Below are positions 34,317-43,085 of a stretch of 64,000 nt of DNA, one piece after another (position 1 is the first letter of the stretch; each line of letters begins with the position of its first letter). The notes beneath the pieces are model-generated. The model made no database searches and was not told the origin of the DNA. It saw nothing but the letters and a program-made list of their open reading frames with translations. The DNA is taken from assembly GCF_017873135.1 (NCBI RefSeq), contig NZ_JAGGJV010000011.1:1-64000 (forward strand), written 5' to 3'. A program made the translations under genes and the position numbers. Source of the stretch: Rhizobium herbae. GTDB lineage: Bacteria; Pseudomonadota; Alphaproteobacteria; Rhizobiales; Rhizobiaceae.

Positions 34317-35006
34317 ATGTGGCTCCATCCGTTGGCGGGGCCAATCCCCGCTCGATGGCGCCCGTTTGTCCGGGCTCGGCCGCGGTCACCTCGCAGGCGC
34401 AGCCGAGAGGTCGCAGGAACTGCGAACCCCTTGCGGGTTGACCGTCCAAGGACGGGACTGGATTAGGGATGCCAGACAAAAGAGCGGGGTTGGAAATGCC
34501 AAAGGTGGAGTGCGGCTGTCGTTTGATCTGATCTGCATGACCCGCTTCCCTGATCGGGCCACTGCCTGTCCGGATGCAATGAAGGGTGAGGTTGCCGTTG
34601 CCGTTGCTGTTGCTGACTTGCTGCTTGGAGCTACGCTGGGTGTGGATAGACGCATCCGATCGTTGATCGTGTCAGGGATGTTTACAGTGCAAAAGAAATG
34701 CGGCGATGATCGCCGCATACGCAAAGTTCCCAAGCCCTGCGCTTGATGCAGAGGTTTCAGGGCTTCACTCAAAATGGATGCAGCTCAAGCTCTGAAACGA
34801 TCGAATGTTGTCACGCGGGTGGTTTGCGGGACGGCATCCGGGAGGGGATAGATCTCGGTCCGGAACCAGGAAAGGGGGCAGCGATGTCATGCTTGGGTTA
34901 TTCTACGGTTTGGTGGTGGAATGAGCCCGCGAACGGCGCAAGCTACGGCCGGCTCGGTCTCCCGTTGCCTTAAATGCCGACGTGCGTTCCGCATAATCCT
35001 GATCAA
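34317..35006. other. region with leader blocks but no supported gene
   Basis: GC-rich blocks at 34330-34450 resemble the other plasmid leaders. ORFs at 34386-34772 and 34743-34973 lack ribosome sites and family motifs, and one is low-complexity. No terminator with a T-run was found. Confidence 0.4.
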
Positions 35007-35393
35007 TTATTTCTTCAGATAGCTTTTCTTGCCGCTATCTGACAGGCAGTAGTGCCCGCCCCTCGGTCCGACGCAAAACCGGCCCGAGCGGCACGAGCAG
35101 TCGTCGGATAACGCTGGCGTCATTTCCTGTGAAGGCGAACTCATCAGACCTGCTCCTCCCATGACGGCGGAGCAGGATTTCTTGCTGGCGCTGACGGACC
35201 CATCTTTGCAGATGAACGTCTCTCCCTGGCAGCGATCAACGCCACCCTTGCGGCCGCTGCAGGGCGTGTTCGCGCCGTTCGCGGAGAGCGGTGCGACGAT
35301 CAGAAGGACAACCAATATCGCCAGCAGCAACCTTGCCCGGATAGCAAAATGGCGGTGGACGATTTGCATTCCGTTTCGTGCTGTCAGCACCAT
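35007..35393 (-). CDS. secreted Cys-rich protein coupled to a nuclease gene
   Basis: This 128-aa protein has a hydrophobic export segment (residues 20-38, LLLAILVVLLIVAPLSA) and eight cysteines after it: CSGRKGGVDRCQGETFICKD, KKSCSA, DDCSCRSGRFC and HYCLSD. The pattern suggests a small disulphide-bonded periplasmic domain. It overlaps the nuclease stop by ten bases, so the two are translated together and may act together. I do not know its function. Confidence 0.7.
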   Translation of the reverse strand: MVLTARNGMQIVHRHFAIRARLLLAILVVLLIVAPLSANGANTPCSGRKGGVDRCQGETFICKDGSVSASKKSCSAVMGGAGLMSSPSQEMTPALSDDCSCRSGRFCVGPRGGHYCLSDSGKKSYLKK

Positions 35394-35881
35394 GGTTCGC
35401 GCCTGCCGGTCCAGGTTCGTGCCAAACCCTCCGTCACCAGCTGGTTTCCCAACGACTGTCCGCCCCGCATGATCACACGAAGTTTTCGGCCATACTTGTC
35501 TTCGTCCCGGTTCTCAAACGCGGCGAGATCGAAGGCGCCGGCGTTGAGCATCTCGCGCAACCGCAGTTTCGTCCGTTCGCCAAGAGCTTTTTCAGAAGCA
35601 CATTTGGGTTCGCCGATTTCCGGGGCATCGATATCGGCCACTCTGATCTTTGTGCCATCGAGCCAGAACGTGTCGCCGTCCACGACGCAGGTCACGCGTA
35701 CGGGGCCACTGCACATGCTGAACTGCTTGGAGATATACTCGCCACTCGCGCTGGCAGGCATAAGGCTATAGGCGCCAAAACCGACGCCACACATCAACGC
35801 GAGCCCGACCGCTGCGATTTCGGCAGGCTTTACGTCCCACCTCGACTTTTTCGCTGCCTGAAATTTCAATATTTTGGTCAT
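35384..35881 (-). CDS. membrane-anchored thermonuclease-family protein
   Basis: This is a staphylococcal-nuclease-like protein of about 165 aa. One membrane helix or uncleaved signal (AAVGLALMCGVGFGAYSLM) is followed by VTCVVDGDTFWLDGTKIRVA, DIDAPEIGE and KYGRKLRVI, the conserved SNase order (calcium-binding Asp, Arg, then D/E-x-x-G-R). It should cut DNA or RNA in the periplasm. The start is uncertain among 35911, 35893 and 35881. It is coupled to the Cys-rich secreted protein downstream. Confidence 0.82.
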   Translation of the reverse strand: MTKILKFQAAKKSRWDVKPAEIAAVGLALMCGVGFGAYSLMPASASGEYISKQFSMCSGPVRVTCVVDGDTFWLDGTKIRVADIDAPEIGEPKCASEKALGERTKLRLREMLNAGAFDLAAFENRDEDKYGRKLRVIMRGGQSLGNQLVTEGLARTWTGRREPWC

Positions 35882-36200
35882 CACCGCCCCCATATTCAGG
35901 TTGTAGGGCATGCAGCTTTAGGATGCGTTACCGTCATCGTGAACGGATTGCCTTTGCATTTTTCCCCAACAGAACATCCTGATGTGTCTCTTTCGCCAAT
36001 CATTCGCGGTTTTGCTTTGTGCGTATCCGCCTCTATCCCTTAGGCGAAGTCTCTGGCCACCCAAAGCGCGACGGCCCGCCGGTCACACTTTAACCGCACG
36101 CAGCGTCAAGACTATCACGGGGTGATGGGACCGCTGGGACACAAGGACATCCCGACGCCACGCCTGTGTTCAGGCAAAGCAAGCATAGCATGGGGGTCAG

Positions 36201-36521
36201 ATGTCAGCTGAGGTCAGACGAAAAGCTGCAGAGAATGCGTTTCAGCGCGCGCGGGAGGCAGGCCGCCCCGTTGAACAGGACGACCGTTTCCACGCATGGA
36301 TCGAAGAATGGATTGCCGGGCATATCGACATGCCGGAGGTTGCCCGGCGTTACCGCTCCCTCGTCCGCGAACGATCCGCCGCGCGTCGCTGCAGCGCCGC
36401 TGCAGCAATAGCAGCAGAACATATTCCGAACACGGACGAACCTGCAACCGCACAGCCCCTTGACCTTGAAACGGAGATCAATCGGTTGATGGATGAGGGT
36501 GGGCGAACTCCGAAAACTTAA
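36201..36521 (+). CDS. hypothetical protein (106 aa)
   Basis: GGGGG lies five bases before the ATG at 36201. The product is helical: MSAEVRRKAAENAFQRAREA, then DDRFHAWIEEWIAGHIDMPE and VARRYRSLVRER, with a disordered Ala-rich C-terminus. It resembles small proteins found beside plasmid genes in rhizobia, but no function is known. There is no signal peptide or membrane segment. Confidence 0.6.
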   Translation: MSAEVRRKAAENAFQRAREAGRPVEQDDRFHAWIEEWIAGHIDMPEVARRYRSLVRERSAARRCSAAAAIAAEHIPNTDEPATAQPLDLETEINRLMDEGGRTPKT

Positions 36522-36650
36522 ATCTTCCTGGTTGCGGATAATTTTGCACGTTGATCGCGAAAAATCGCGGGCTGCCCGCTAGCAAAGTTCGGGCAAAACG
36601 TTAAGTTGCCGCCGGTTCCTTGCAGAATTGCAAGCGTCGAAAGGTTTTGA

Positions 36651-36884
36651 ATGCAGGTATTGGTTCGCGACAACAATGTTGATCAGGCGCTTCGCGTCTT
36701 GAAGAAGAAACTCCAGCGTGAAGGCGTCTTCCGGGAGATGCGATTGCGGGAAGCCTTTGAGAAGCCGTCGGTGAAGAAGGCGCGCCAGAAGTCCGAGGGC
36801 ATCAGCCGCCAGCGCAAGCTTGCTCGCAAGCAGCTCCAGCGGGACGGTCTCCTGCCGGCTCCAAAGAAGAAACCGGCTTTATAA
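36651..36884 (+). CDS. rpsU: 30S ribosomal protein S21
   Basis: This is a 77-aa protein: [20 protein letters not shown], then [20 protein letters not shown] and a basic tail [14 protein letters not shown]. This is a full-length alphaproteobacterial S21, which helps the small subunit pair with the anti-Shine-Dalgarno sequence. AAAGG precedes the ATG. A ribosomal protein gene on an accessory replicon is probably a paralogue of the chromosomal copy. Rhizobia often carry more than one rpsU. Confidence 0.93.
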   Translation: MQVLVRDNNVDQALRVLKKKLQREGVFREMRLREAFEKPSVKKARQKSEGISRQRKLARKQLQRDGLLPAPKKKPAL

Positions 36885-36922
36885 GCTGTACACTTTAGCG
36901 ATGATCCGCGTTTTCTCCGGAC

Positions 36923-37444
36923 GTGACGACGACGTTCATGGAACGGAGCGTCACGATCCCTATCGACCGTCCCGTTTTTTGGCGTCCCATGGCCGTATTT
37001 TTCAGAAATTCCATCACCGAGGCCACAGCATTCGAAATGATTGAGGAACGACTGTCGAGCGGAAACGATTTCGACGGGTACTTCAATGTGTACGGCACGG
37101 ACGACGAGCTTACCGTCTCCTGGACTCCGGCCATGAGCTCCGCGGAGTTTAAAGAGCAGGTGACAGATGCCTTGCGGTCGATCTGGCAGACGGCCCATTT
37201 TTGGCTAGTCTACCAGCGCAGCGACAGTCGCAATGACCTCGGCATCAACGAAATCAGAAATGCGGCAATCAGGTTGAGCGGCAGCTATCTAGAAACAGCT
37301 GTCGTCACTCTCTGCCTGCTCGGACGTATCGACAATAAAAACGATCTCGAGCTGATTTTCCTGTGCTTCCGGGAAGAGACCGAACGCCGCAATTTTCGCG
37401 TCCGATATGAAGGAAAGTTCGTGCCCGATGCACCGCAAGGCTGA
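36923..37444 (+). CDS. hypothetical protein (173 aa)
   Basis: The frame opens at a GTG (36923), with an ATG at 36938 as the alternative. The protein is mixed alpha/beta: PVFWRPMAVFFRNSITEATA, FNVYGTDDELTVSW, HFWLVYQRSDSRNDLGINEI, and the ending NFRVRYEGKFVPDAPQG. I do not recognise the family. The last 17 codons recur at 37679-37732 with only synonymous changes, which shows that this strand and frame are, or were, under protein-level selection. Confidence 0.6.
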   Translation: MTTTFMERSVTIPIDRPVFWRPMAVFFRNSITEATAFEMIEERLSSGNDFDGYFNVYGTDDELTVSWTPAMSSAEFKEQVTDALRSIWQTAHFWLVYQRSDSRNDLGINEIRNAAIRLSGSYLETAVVTLCLLGRIDNKNDLELIFLCFREETERRNFRVRYEGKFVPDAPQG

Positions 37445-37556
37445 CGAGCATCTTGCCGATGCAAGGGTGCGAACATCAGCACCGACGCTGATCCAGATGC
37501 CAGTCAATGTCCGCTGGACTTCGTCTCAGACTAGCTCACCGAAGGGTATGCGGCAC
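37387..37556 (+). repeat. tandem duplication, copy A
   Basis: This spans the 3' end of the 173-aa gene and about 110 bases after it. It is repeated at about 37673-37842 at roughly 85-90% identity by eye (NFRVRYEGKFVPDAPQG codons, then CTTGCCGATGCAAGGGTGCG-like sequence). The 120-bp fragment at 37547-37666 lies between the copies. Confidence 0.65.
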
Positions 37557-37666
37557 CGGATCTAAAGAGCGTGACGCAACGGCTCGAGTGGTCGCCGGGC
37601 TCGCCCGCCTTTACCAGCGGCAATGGCAATTCCGAGTTCGACTACGCCGCCCGTTTGGTTGAGTAA
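37547..37666 (+). repeat. 120-bp direct repeat, left copy (gene 3'-end fragment)
   Basis: In frame it reads YAAPDLKSVTQRLEWSPGSP, then AFTSGNGNSEFDYAARLVE and a stop. It is the tail of an unidentified protein without its body. The same 120 bases, with about six differences, recur in the same orientation at 58695-58814. The pair brackets 21 kb of accessory genes. Confidence 0.8.
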
Positions 37667-37672
37667 CTGCTG

Positions 37673-37842
37673 CGATCGCAATTTTCGCGTCCGATATGAA
37701 GGCAAGTTCGTCCCCGATGCGCCGCAAGGTTGAACCAGCTCTTGCCGATGCAAAGGGTGCGAACATCAGCGTCGACGCCGATCCAGATGCCACCCAATGT
37801 CCGCTGGACTTCCTCGCAGAGTAGTTCACCGAACGGTTTGGG
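37673..37842 (+). repeat. tandem duplication, copy B
   Basis: This is the second copy of the 3' end of the 173-aa gene family. The coding part (37679-37735) ends RNFRVRYEGKFVPDAPQG and a stop, with all differences from copy A at third codon positions. No upstream body of the gene is present, so it is a relic. Confidence 0.65.
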
Positions 37843-38317
37843 TTCCGGCGAGCATGGATCAACGCAAGCGAATATCCTCTGATTTCCCCATGATGTTGAC
37901 CGATCCATCGTTTGGTCTTTACCCCGACCAGCACGGGCGAAAAGTCGGAGGTTGCCAGGCGCTGCGGCTCCGTTCTCGGTGAACGATCCGCATGCGCAGG
38001 TCCGAGTAGCGATCCAGAATGCAGGAAATTTCCAGAATCCGGCGTTCCTGATGCCGAACAGCCCCGCTTGGCCCGGAGACTGAGATCAAGCAGCTCCGAA
38101 AGGCTGAACGTACTGCGGCGCGGCCACCCCGCGAGTCTATTCGCAGCGCAAACGGCCAGTCACGATGATTTAGTCCTGAGTTCGGTTGTTTGTCTGCAGC
38201 CAATGCAAGCGGGTAAGGGGTTAGCTTCGCCTTCCTTAGCTCTGCAACCACAATTTCACGTTCGGATCACACCCATTCTCGTCTTGTGTTCTTCTGTCCT
38301 TCGCGGAGCGAACTGAA
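37843..38317. other. gap before the accessory operon
   Basis: I see no supported gene. ORFs on both strands are short and lack motifs. The first operon of the protease/YcaO region should have its promoter here, but I cannot assign boxes. Confidence 0.4.
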
Positions 38318-39016
38318 ATGAAACAGAAATCAGCGCAATATGTACTCTTGGCTTCCGTTCTCCTTCTTGGCGTCGTTTGGTGGGCGGGGCAGATGCCATT
38401 GCTTTTGGCCTTTAAGCCCAAGCTTGCAACCGAAATCGTGCCGGGCTTGCTCACCGGCCTCTTCGTCATCGCTGCAGTTTCAGAACGCGCGATCGCAGTT
38501 TTAAACGACATTTGGTTCGGCGAAAGCCGTGAAAACCAGCAAGAGCTTGTACGCGCTAAAGGCAAGGAACTGGAGTCCGTCCTTTCAAGCTCAAGGGCCA
38601 CGCTCGACATGCATTCCAAGATTGCAATCGAAGCCGCTCGTGCTGGCAGCATTCCTCCTCTCACCGCAGAAAGTATCGCGGCCATAACTTCGTCCAACGC
38701 CGGCTTTCCCGCCGCACGAATTGAAGCGATCTGCGCCGATCTTGCGGTACAAAACCAGACCCTTGTCACAGTCGATGCTAAGGCCGATCGCACCAGATTG
38801 AGCTTGGCGTTCGTCGCAAGCCTGCTGGTGGCTTTTGTAGGTGTCAGGGTTCTGGATTCATTGCTCGAAGGCACTCATCCGCCCCTCTTTCAGTTCGTCG
38901 ACATCGTCCTGACCGCAGGCGTGCTTGCAGGGGGCACGACTGCGATCAACGCCATCAGTGAGCTCCTGGGCGGATATCTGAATGCTTCTCGGAAACGCGC
39001 TTTGGAAGGCAGCTAA
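38318..39016 (+). CDS. integral membrane protein (232 aa)
   Basis: Four predicted membrane segments: about residues 7-24, 36-56, 162-180 and 196-214. Between the pairs lies a cytoplasmic-looking helical stretch with KGKELESVLSSSRATLDMHS and AESIAAITSSNAGFPAARIE. It starts the plus-strand group and is followed 33 bases later by the S41 peptidase gene. I do not recognise the family. It could anchor or sense for the downstream enzymes. Confidence 0.7.
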   Translation: MKQKSAQYVLLASVLLLGVVWWAGQMPLLLAFKPKLATEIVPGLLTGLFVIAAVSERAIAVLNDIWFGESRENQQELVRAKGKELESVLSSSRATLDMHSKIAIEAARAGSIPPLTAESIAAITSSNAGFPAARIEAICADLAVQNQTLVTVDAKADRTRLSLAFVASLLVAFVGVRVLDSLLEGTHPPLFQFVDIVLTAGVLAGGTTAINAISELLGGYLNASRKRALEGS

Positions 39017-39049
39017 GAGGACCTTTTGCAAAAATACCAGGAGGCACAC

Positions 39050-41086
39050 ATGACCGAAATACCGAAATATGATGGCGGCTCGCTAGAGGATTTGATCAAT
39101 GGGGCAACCGACAGCGCAAAGGCGACATTGAGCAACGGCCACTGTCTTCGCGAATTCTTAAGCACGATTGATCACTTGGAAGTGTCGGAGCGGGAGCTCA
39201 TCGTGGACCAAGCCATAACGCTGCTTGAGGATTTCTACGTGCATCTGCCCATGAAGCGGGCCATGCATGCAGTCGATCCACTCCAGCGACTGCGTCTGTT
39301 GCGCAGGCGTCTGAAAGATATCGAGAGCGAGATCACCTTTCACCACGAAATGACGGAAATCTTTACCTCGCTTCGTGACATGCACACCAATTATATTTTG
39401 CCGTCCTACTTCGCGAGGATGATCGCGTTTCTGCCATTCCGGGTGGCGCGATGCTTCGAGAACGATGAATGGTGTTATATCATGGCTGAGGGCATGCCGG
39501 GATTTGACCATCAAACCTTCAGGCGTGGCACCCGGATCCTCTACTGGAATGGCGTACCGATCGAGCGGGCCATAGAGATTGCTGCCTCCTATCATGCCGG
39601 GAGCAATACGGAGGCGCGACGCTCTCGTGGCGTTGCCGGCCTCACAAGACGTGCGATGAATATATCGCCGCCGCCAGACGAGGAATGGGTTGATGTGGGC
39701 TACGAAGCACCTGGTGGCGAACTCTTGGAGTTTCGCTGCGAGTGGATCATCACAAATCTGCCACCGGAAACGGAAGCTGCGCTTCCAGAAGACGGGACGG
39801 AACTTGCGGCAGCCTTCGGTATTGATCTCGAAGGCGATACATATCGCCGGATTAACAAACTGCTTTTCGGTCAACATGTGATTGAGGAGCAAAAGCGACT
39901 GGATTCTGTTCGCGAAGAAGCACGGAATCAGGTTGCAGCAAGAATGGCAGCGAGCGGAGAACTGGAAAGTGTGGCTGCGGCCGAGGAAACAGCGACCTCC
40001 AACGCGGTCGAAGGCCTTAAATCCACGATGCCGGATGTCTTTACGGCGAGCGTGAGGACCGTTGCAGGGCGGAACTACGGATATCTCCGGATCGCCACAT
40101 TCTCGGTGACAGACGACCGGGCTTTCGTCAATGAATTCCTGCGATTGATCGAGCACAGCGAAATGCCTCAAGACGGACTGATCATCGATGTTCGCGGCAA
40201 TGGAGGTGGTTTGATTTGGGCAGGCGAGCGCTTGCTGCAGCTTCTCACACCCAAGACAATCGAACCCAGTCGGGTCCAGTTCATAAGCAGCGCGCCAAAC
40301 CAGCAGCTTTGCACGGGCATTCCTGCGTTCAGCTTATGGGCCAAGTCTCTTGAACGGGCAATGGAAACCGGCGCTGCCTATTCCGCTGCGTTCCCCATTA
40401 CGCCGCCTGAGCGTTGTAACGATATCGGCCAACGCTATTACGGCAATGTCGTGCTGATTACCGATGCGCGCTGCTACAGCACCACTGACATCTTTGCTGC
40501 CGGATTCCAGGATCATGGGATCGGAATTGTTCTGGGTGTTGACAACAATACCGGCGCCGGCGGCGCCAATGTCTGGACACTCGACCTGATCAGGAGGTTC
40601 TTCAAGGACGCAAACATGCCTTCGCCTTTGCAAGCACTTCCCAAAGACGCTGACATGAGGGTTGCAATCCGCCGCACTTTGCGCGTGCGGGGCGAGGCTG
40701 GCACAGAACTCGAGGACCTCGGTGTTAAGCCGGATCGGCAATACAGGATCCGGCGCAACGATATCCTCAAAGAGGACACGGACTTGATCGCGGCCGCAGC
40801 CTCAATCATTAGAGAAATGGACGAAAAGCGACCACAGGTGATATTCAAACCCCTTGTCAGCCGCAGCGACAGCTTGCTTGAGTTCAGCGGTACTACACAT
40901 AATCTCAGCCATCTCGACATTTTCGTCAATCAGCGGCCGCTCGCCTCGCACGAGATAGTGGACGCCCGCTTGGAATTTACTCTGCCGCTGAGCCCGTCTC
41001 TCCTTGCAACCGGGGCGCCTGTCGATCTGGAGATGAGAGGCTACGCGGGGAGTGAGCTTGCCTGCTGCCGGCTCATGCATGTCTGA
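39050..41086 (+). CDS. S41-family (Tsp/CtpA-like) serine peptidase
   Basis: This 678-aa protein starts at the ATG at 39050 with AGGAGG upstream. The S41 core shows GLIIDVRGNGGG (376-387) and VLITDARCYSTTDIFAAGFQ (about 468-487), where S477 is the expected nucleophile; DHGIGIVLG follows. A PDZ-like segment, GTRILYWNGVPIERA, lies near 160-175. A glutamate-rich helical insertion (about 270-330) splits the protein. No signal peptide is visible, unusual for this family, whose members are mostly periplasmic. The last 100 residues look like an added beta domain. Its neighbours are an amidase and a YcaO enzyme. Confidence 0.82.
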   Translation: MTEIPKYDGGSLEDLINGATDSAKATLSNGHCLREFLSTIDHLEVSERELIVDQAITLLEDFYVHLPMKRAMHAVDPLQRLRLLRRRLKDIESEITFHHEMTEIFTSLRDMHTNYILPSYFARMIAFLPFRVARCFENDEWCYIMAEGMPGFDHQTFRRGTRILYWNGVPIERAIEIAASYHAGSNTEARRSRGVAGLTRRAMNISPPPDEEWVDVGYEAPGGELLEFRCEWIITNLPPETEAALPEDGTELAAAFGIDLEGDTYRRINKLLFGQHVIEEQKRLDSVREEARNQVAARMAASGELESVAAAEETATSNAVEGLKSTMPDVFTASVRTVAGRNYGYLRIATFSVTDDRAFVNEFLRLIEHSEMPQDGLIIDVRGNGGGLIWAGERLLQLLTPKTIEPSRVQFISSAPNQQLCTGIPAFSLWAKSLERAMETGAAYSAAFPITPPERCNDIGQRYYGNVVLITDARCYSTTDIFAAGFQDHGIGIVLGVDNNTGAGGANVWTLDLIRRFFKDANMPSPLQALPKDADMRVAIRRTLRVRGEAGTELEDLGVKPDRQYRIRRNDILKEDTDLIAAAASIIREMDEKRPQVIFKPLVSRSDSLLEFSGTTHNLSHLDIFVNQRPLASHEIVDARLEFTLPLSPSLLATGAPVDLEMRGYAGSELACCRLMHV

Positions 41087-41222
41087 TTGAACATCTGCCG
41101 CCTTCACGTTTGGATCACGCGTCCAGCGACAATGATCTTTGTGTGGCGAACCGCCACGTTTCGCCAACCGAGGGAGAGACAGCCTCGGCGCGAAAACACA
41201 GACCAGACAAAGGAGAAAATTC

Positions 41223-41906
41223 ATGCCAGATCCCAAGGGCTATTTGTTCGATTTGCCGGCCACCGGCCGGCCGGAATTCGCATCGTTGCAGGAAGAATGG
41301 TATCCTGGTGTCCAGGACTACTGGAGCCGCTCGACGTCGGCACGCATTTTCGATTTCATTCTGGGTATCCGCGCGGTCGTCATCCATGCCACGGCCGGCG
41401 TGTCATCGTCCGGCGCGATGAGCGTCATGCGCGATGGCAATGCCAGCTGGCATTGGCTCGTTCCGGACGAAGACGAAGAGGCACACGGCCAATTCGTATG
41501 GGCATGCGCTCCGGAAGCCCGCGCTGCCTGGCATGTCCGCAACGACCGGTCTCATGCTGCCGTCAACGGTGGCGCCACAAAAGTCAATCACTGGAGCCTT
41601 GGCATCGAGATCGTCAACTCGCAAAGGCGCGATGTGGTCGATCCGTTCTCCGAATGGCAGGTGACTGCCGCAGCGCGGATTGTTCGACACTGCTGGTGGA
41701 AATATCCAAACCTCAAGCAGGTCGTATCCCATGCCGTGCTCGATCCTGATCGCAGAACCGATCCGGGCTCGCATTTTCCATGGCAGACCTTTCGCGACCA
41801 GGTGATGGAGCGCCCGACGGAGTCTTTGCCCGTGGCCCTATCGAGAGCAACGCCGATGGCAGAACTCGCATCGCCAACGGTGTCGATCAGGACATGTTGC
41901 GCTTGA
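41223..41906 (+). CDS. N-acetylmuramoyl-L-alanine amidase (Amidase_2)
   Basis: This is a 227-aa protein with an AmpD/PGRP-type fold: AVVIHATAGVSSS (zinc His H55), SWHWLVPDEDEEAHGQFVWA (substrate strand), NHWSLGIEIVNS, and VSHAVLDPDRRTDPG (second zinc His H170 and ligand D180). The enzyme would cut the amide between the peptide and the glycan in peptidoglycan. AAGGAG lies upstream of the ATG. There is no signal peptide, so it may act on recycled muropeptides or on cells after release. The C-terminal 35 residues are low-complexity. Confidence 0.85.
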   Translation: MPDPKGYLFDLPATGRPEFASLQEEWYPGVQDYWSRSTSARIFDFILGIRAVVIHATAGVSSSGAMSVMRDGNASWHWLVPDEDEEAHGQFVWACAPEARAAWHVRNDRSHAAVNGGATKVNHWSLGIEIVNSQRRDVVDPFSEWQVTAAARIVRHCWWKYPNLKQVVSHAVLDPDRRTDPGSHFPWQTFRDQVMERPTESLPVALSRATPMAELASPTVSIRTCCA

Positions 41907-41964
41907 CAGGTTGTCAACTCCTGCTGGCATTGCCTGGTGATGACAATCGCGGCAAGATCGGGGC

Positions 41965-43056
41965 ATGAGCAATGCACAATCATTACGAAGGATGGCGGCA
42001 AGGCTGACCGGCATCCAAACCATTCGCCCTCCCGGTGCCCCCGGCGCGGTCATCGTTATGGCGCTGCTTCCGCAGGCAAACCGCCCAATGACATTTGCCG
42101 GATGCAACCTCGATGCCACGCAGGCATTTCAGGCCTGTGTTGGCGAGGCTGCGGAGTTTCTGGCGCAGAGCGATCCGCGAGCGGCCACAGCGATGCCTGT
42201 TCCTGACGATGCAATTACCGTCTCAGAGGTGTCCGCAGCACAGCAGCCGCAGCAGTGGCTGAGGGCCATGACCTTCCCGGAGGGAAGGCTGGTTTCGCTT
42301 CCTGCAGCAAGCTGTTGTTACCTTCCCGAGAGCGCCCACCTGGATATATCCACAGGCTGCGCTGCCGGCCGCAGCATCGAGGAGGCGCTGCTCCATGCCA
42401 TGTGCGAAATCATCGAGCGCGATGCGGCGCGGCGCTGGTGGGGCGGCTCTCATGCAGCGCGGGGTATTGACGCTTCGCATCCTGCACTGATGGAGGCAAT
42501 TGCGTGGCTTACTCACGCGCGGCGCGCTGTCTGCGATCGCGACGTCATTTTGCTCGACATCGGTGGCGATGCCGTCATCCCGGTGATCGCAGCAGCGTCG
42601 TTTTTGAAGAATGGCAAAGGGTTCGTTTTGGCCACGGCGGCGCATCCAGACATTACAAGAGCAGCGACAGGCGCTGTTCGAGAACTGGTACAGATGGAGT
42701 TCGGTCTGCTCCTTGCAACGATTAAACGCGATCGCGCCGGCCCCTTCGGCCTCGGTCAGACCGATCTGCGGCATCTCAGGCGCGCGGAAACGGTTGATCC
42801 CGGGTTTCCGGCCCTGAAATCATTGGCTCCGACCGTCTGGTGCCATGACCAGCCCCACGCGCAGACCGATCCCGCGGTCATCGCCCGTCGCCTGATTGAT
42901 CGCGGCCATCAAGTCTTTGCCGCACGTCTCTCCAGCGATCCCTTCCTGCCAGTCGTCCGAATGCTCGTCACGCACATGCCAATCGCCATGCGTGCAAATA
43001 CCTTGACATACAACGACGGTCTCTGGAATGGTGTATCCGCCACGGAACTGTATTAG
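41965..43056 (+). CDS. YcaO-family ATP-dependent enzyme
   Basis: This 363-aa YcaO domain has the signature DISTGCAAGRSIEEALLHAM then CEIIERDAARR (128-157), with the E-xx-E-R nucleotide-binding motif. GAVRELVQMEF (236-246) carries the conserved E-xx-Q. The upstream GEAAEFL (60-66) is also typical. YcaO enzymes use ATP to activate peptide-backbone amides, giving azolines, thioamides or amidines. It lacks the proline-rich C-terminus of azoline-forming cyclodehydratases, ending VSATELY. No TfuA, dehydrogenase or obvious precursor peptide lies nearby, so the substrate is unknown. Confidence 0.85.
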   Translation: MSNAQSLRRMAARLTGIQTIRPPGAPGAVIVMALLPQANRPMTFAGCNLDATQAFQACVGEAAEFLAQSDPRAATAMPVPDDAITVSEVSAAQQPQQWLRAMTFPEGRLVSLPAASCCYLPESAHLDISTGCAAGRSIEEALLHAMCEIIERDAARRWWGGSHAARGIDASHPALMEAIAWLTHARRAVCDRDVILLDIGGDAVIPVIAAASFLKNGKGFVLATAAHPDITRAATGAVRELVQMEFGLLLATIKRDRAGPFGLGQTDLRHLRRAETVDPGFPALKSLAPTVWCHDQPHAQTDPAVIARRLIDRGHQVFAARLSSDPFLPVVRMLVTHMPIAMRANTLTYNDGLWNGVSATELY

Positions 43057-43085
43057 CGAAGGCTATTAATACAAAGATTGAACCC

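Noticed and set aside
34386..34973. Two ORFs between the 60-aa gene and the secreted Cys-rich gene
   Set aside because: One contains Ala-Thr low complexity from a repeated GTTGCC run, and neither has a ribosome site or family resemblance.
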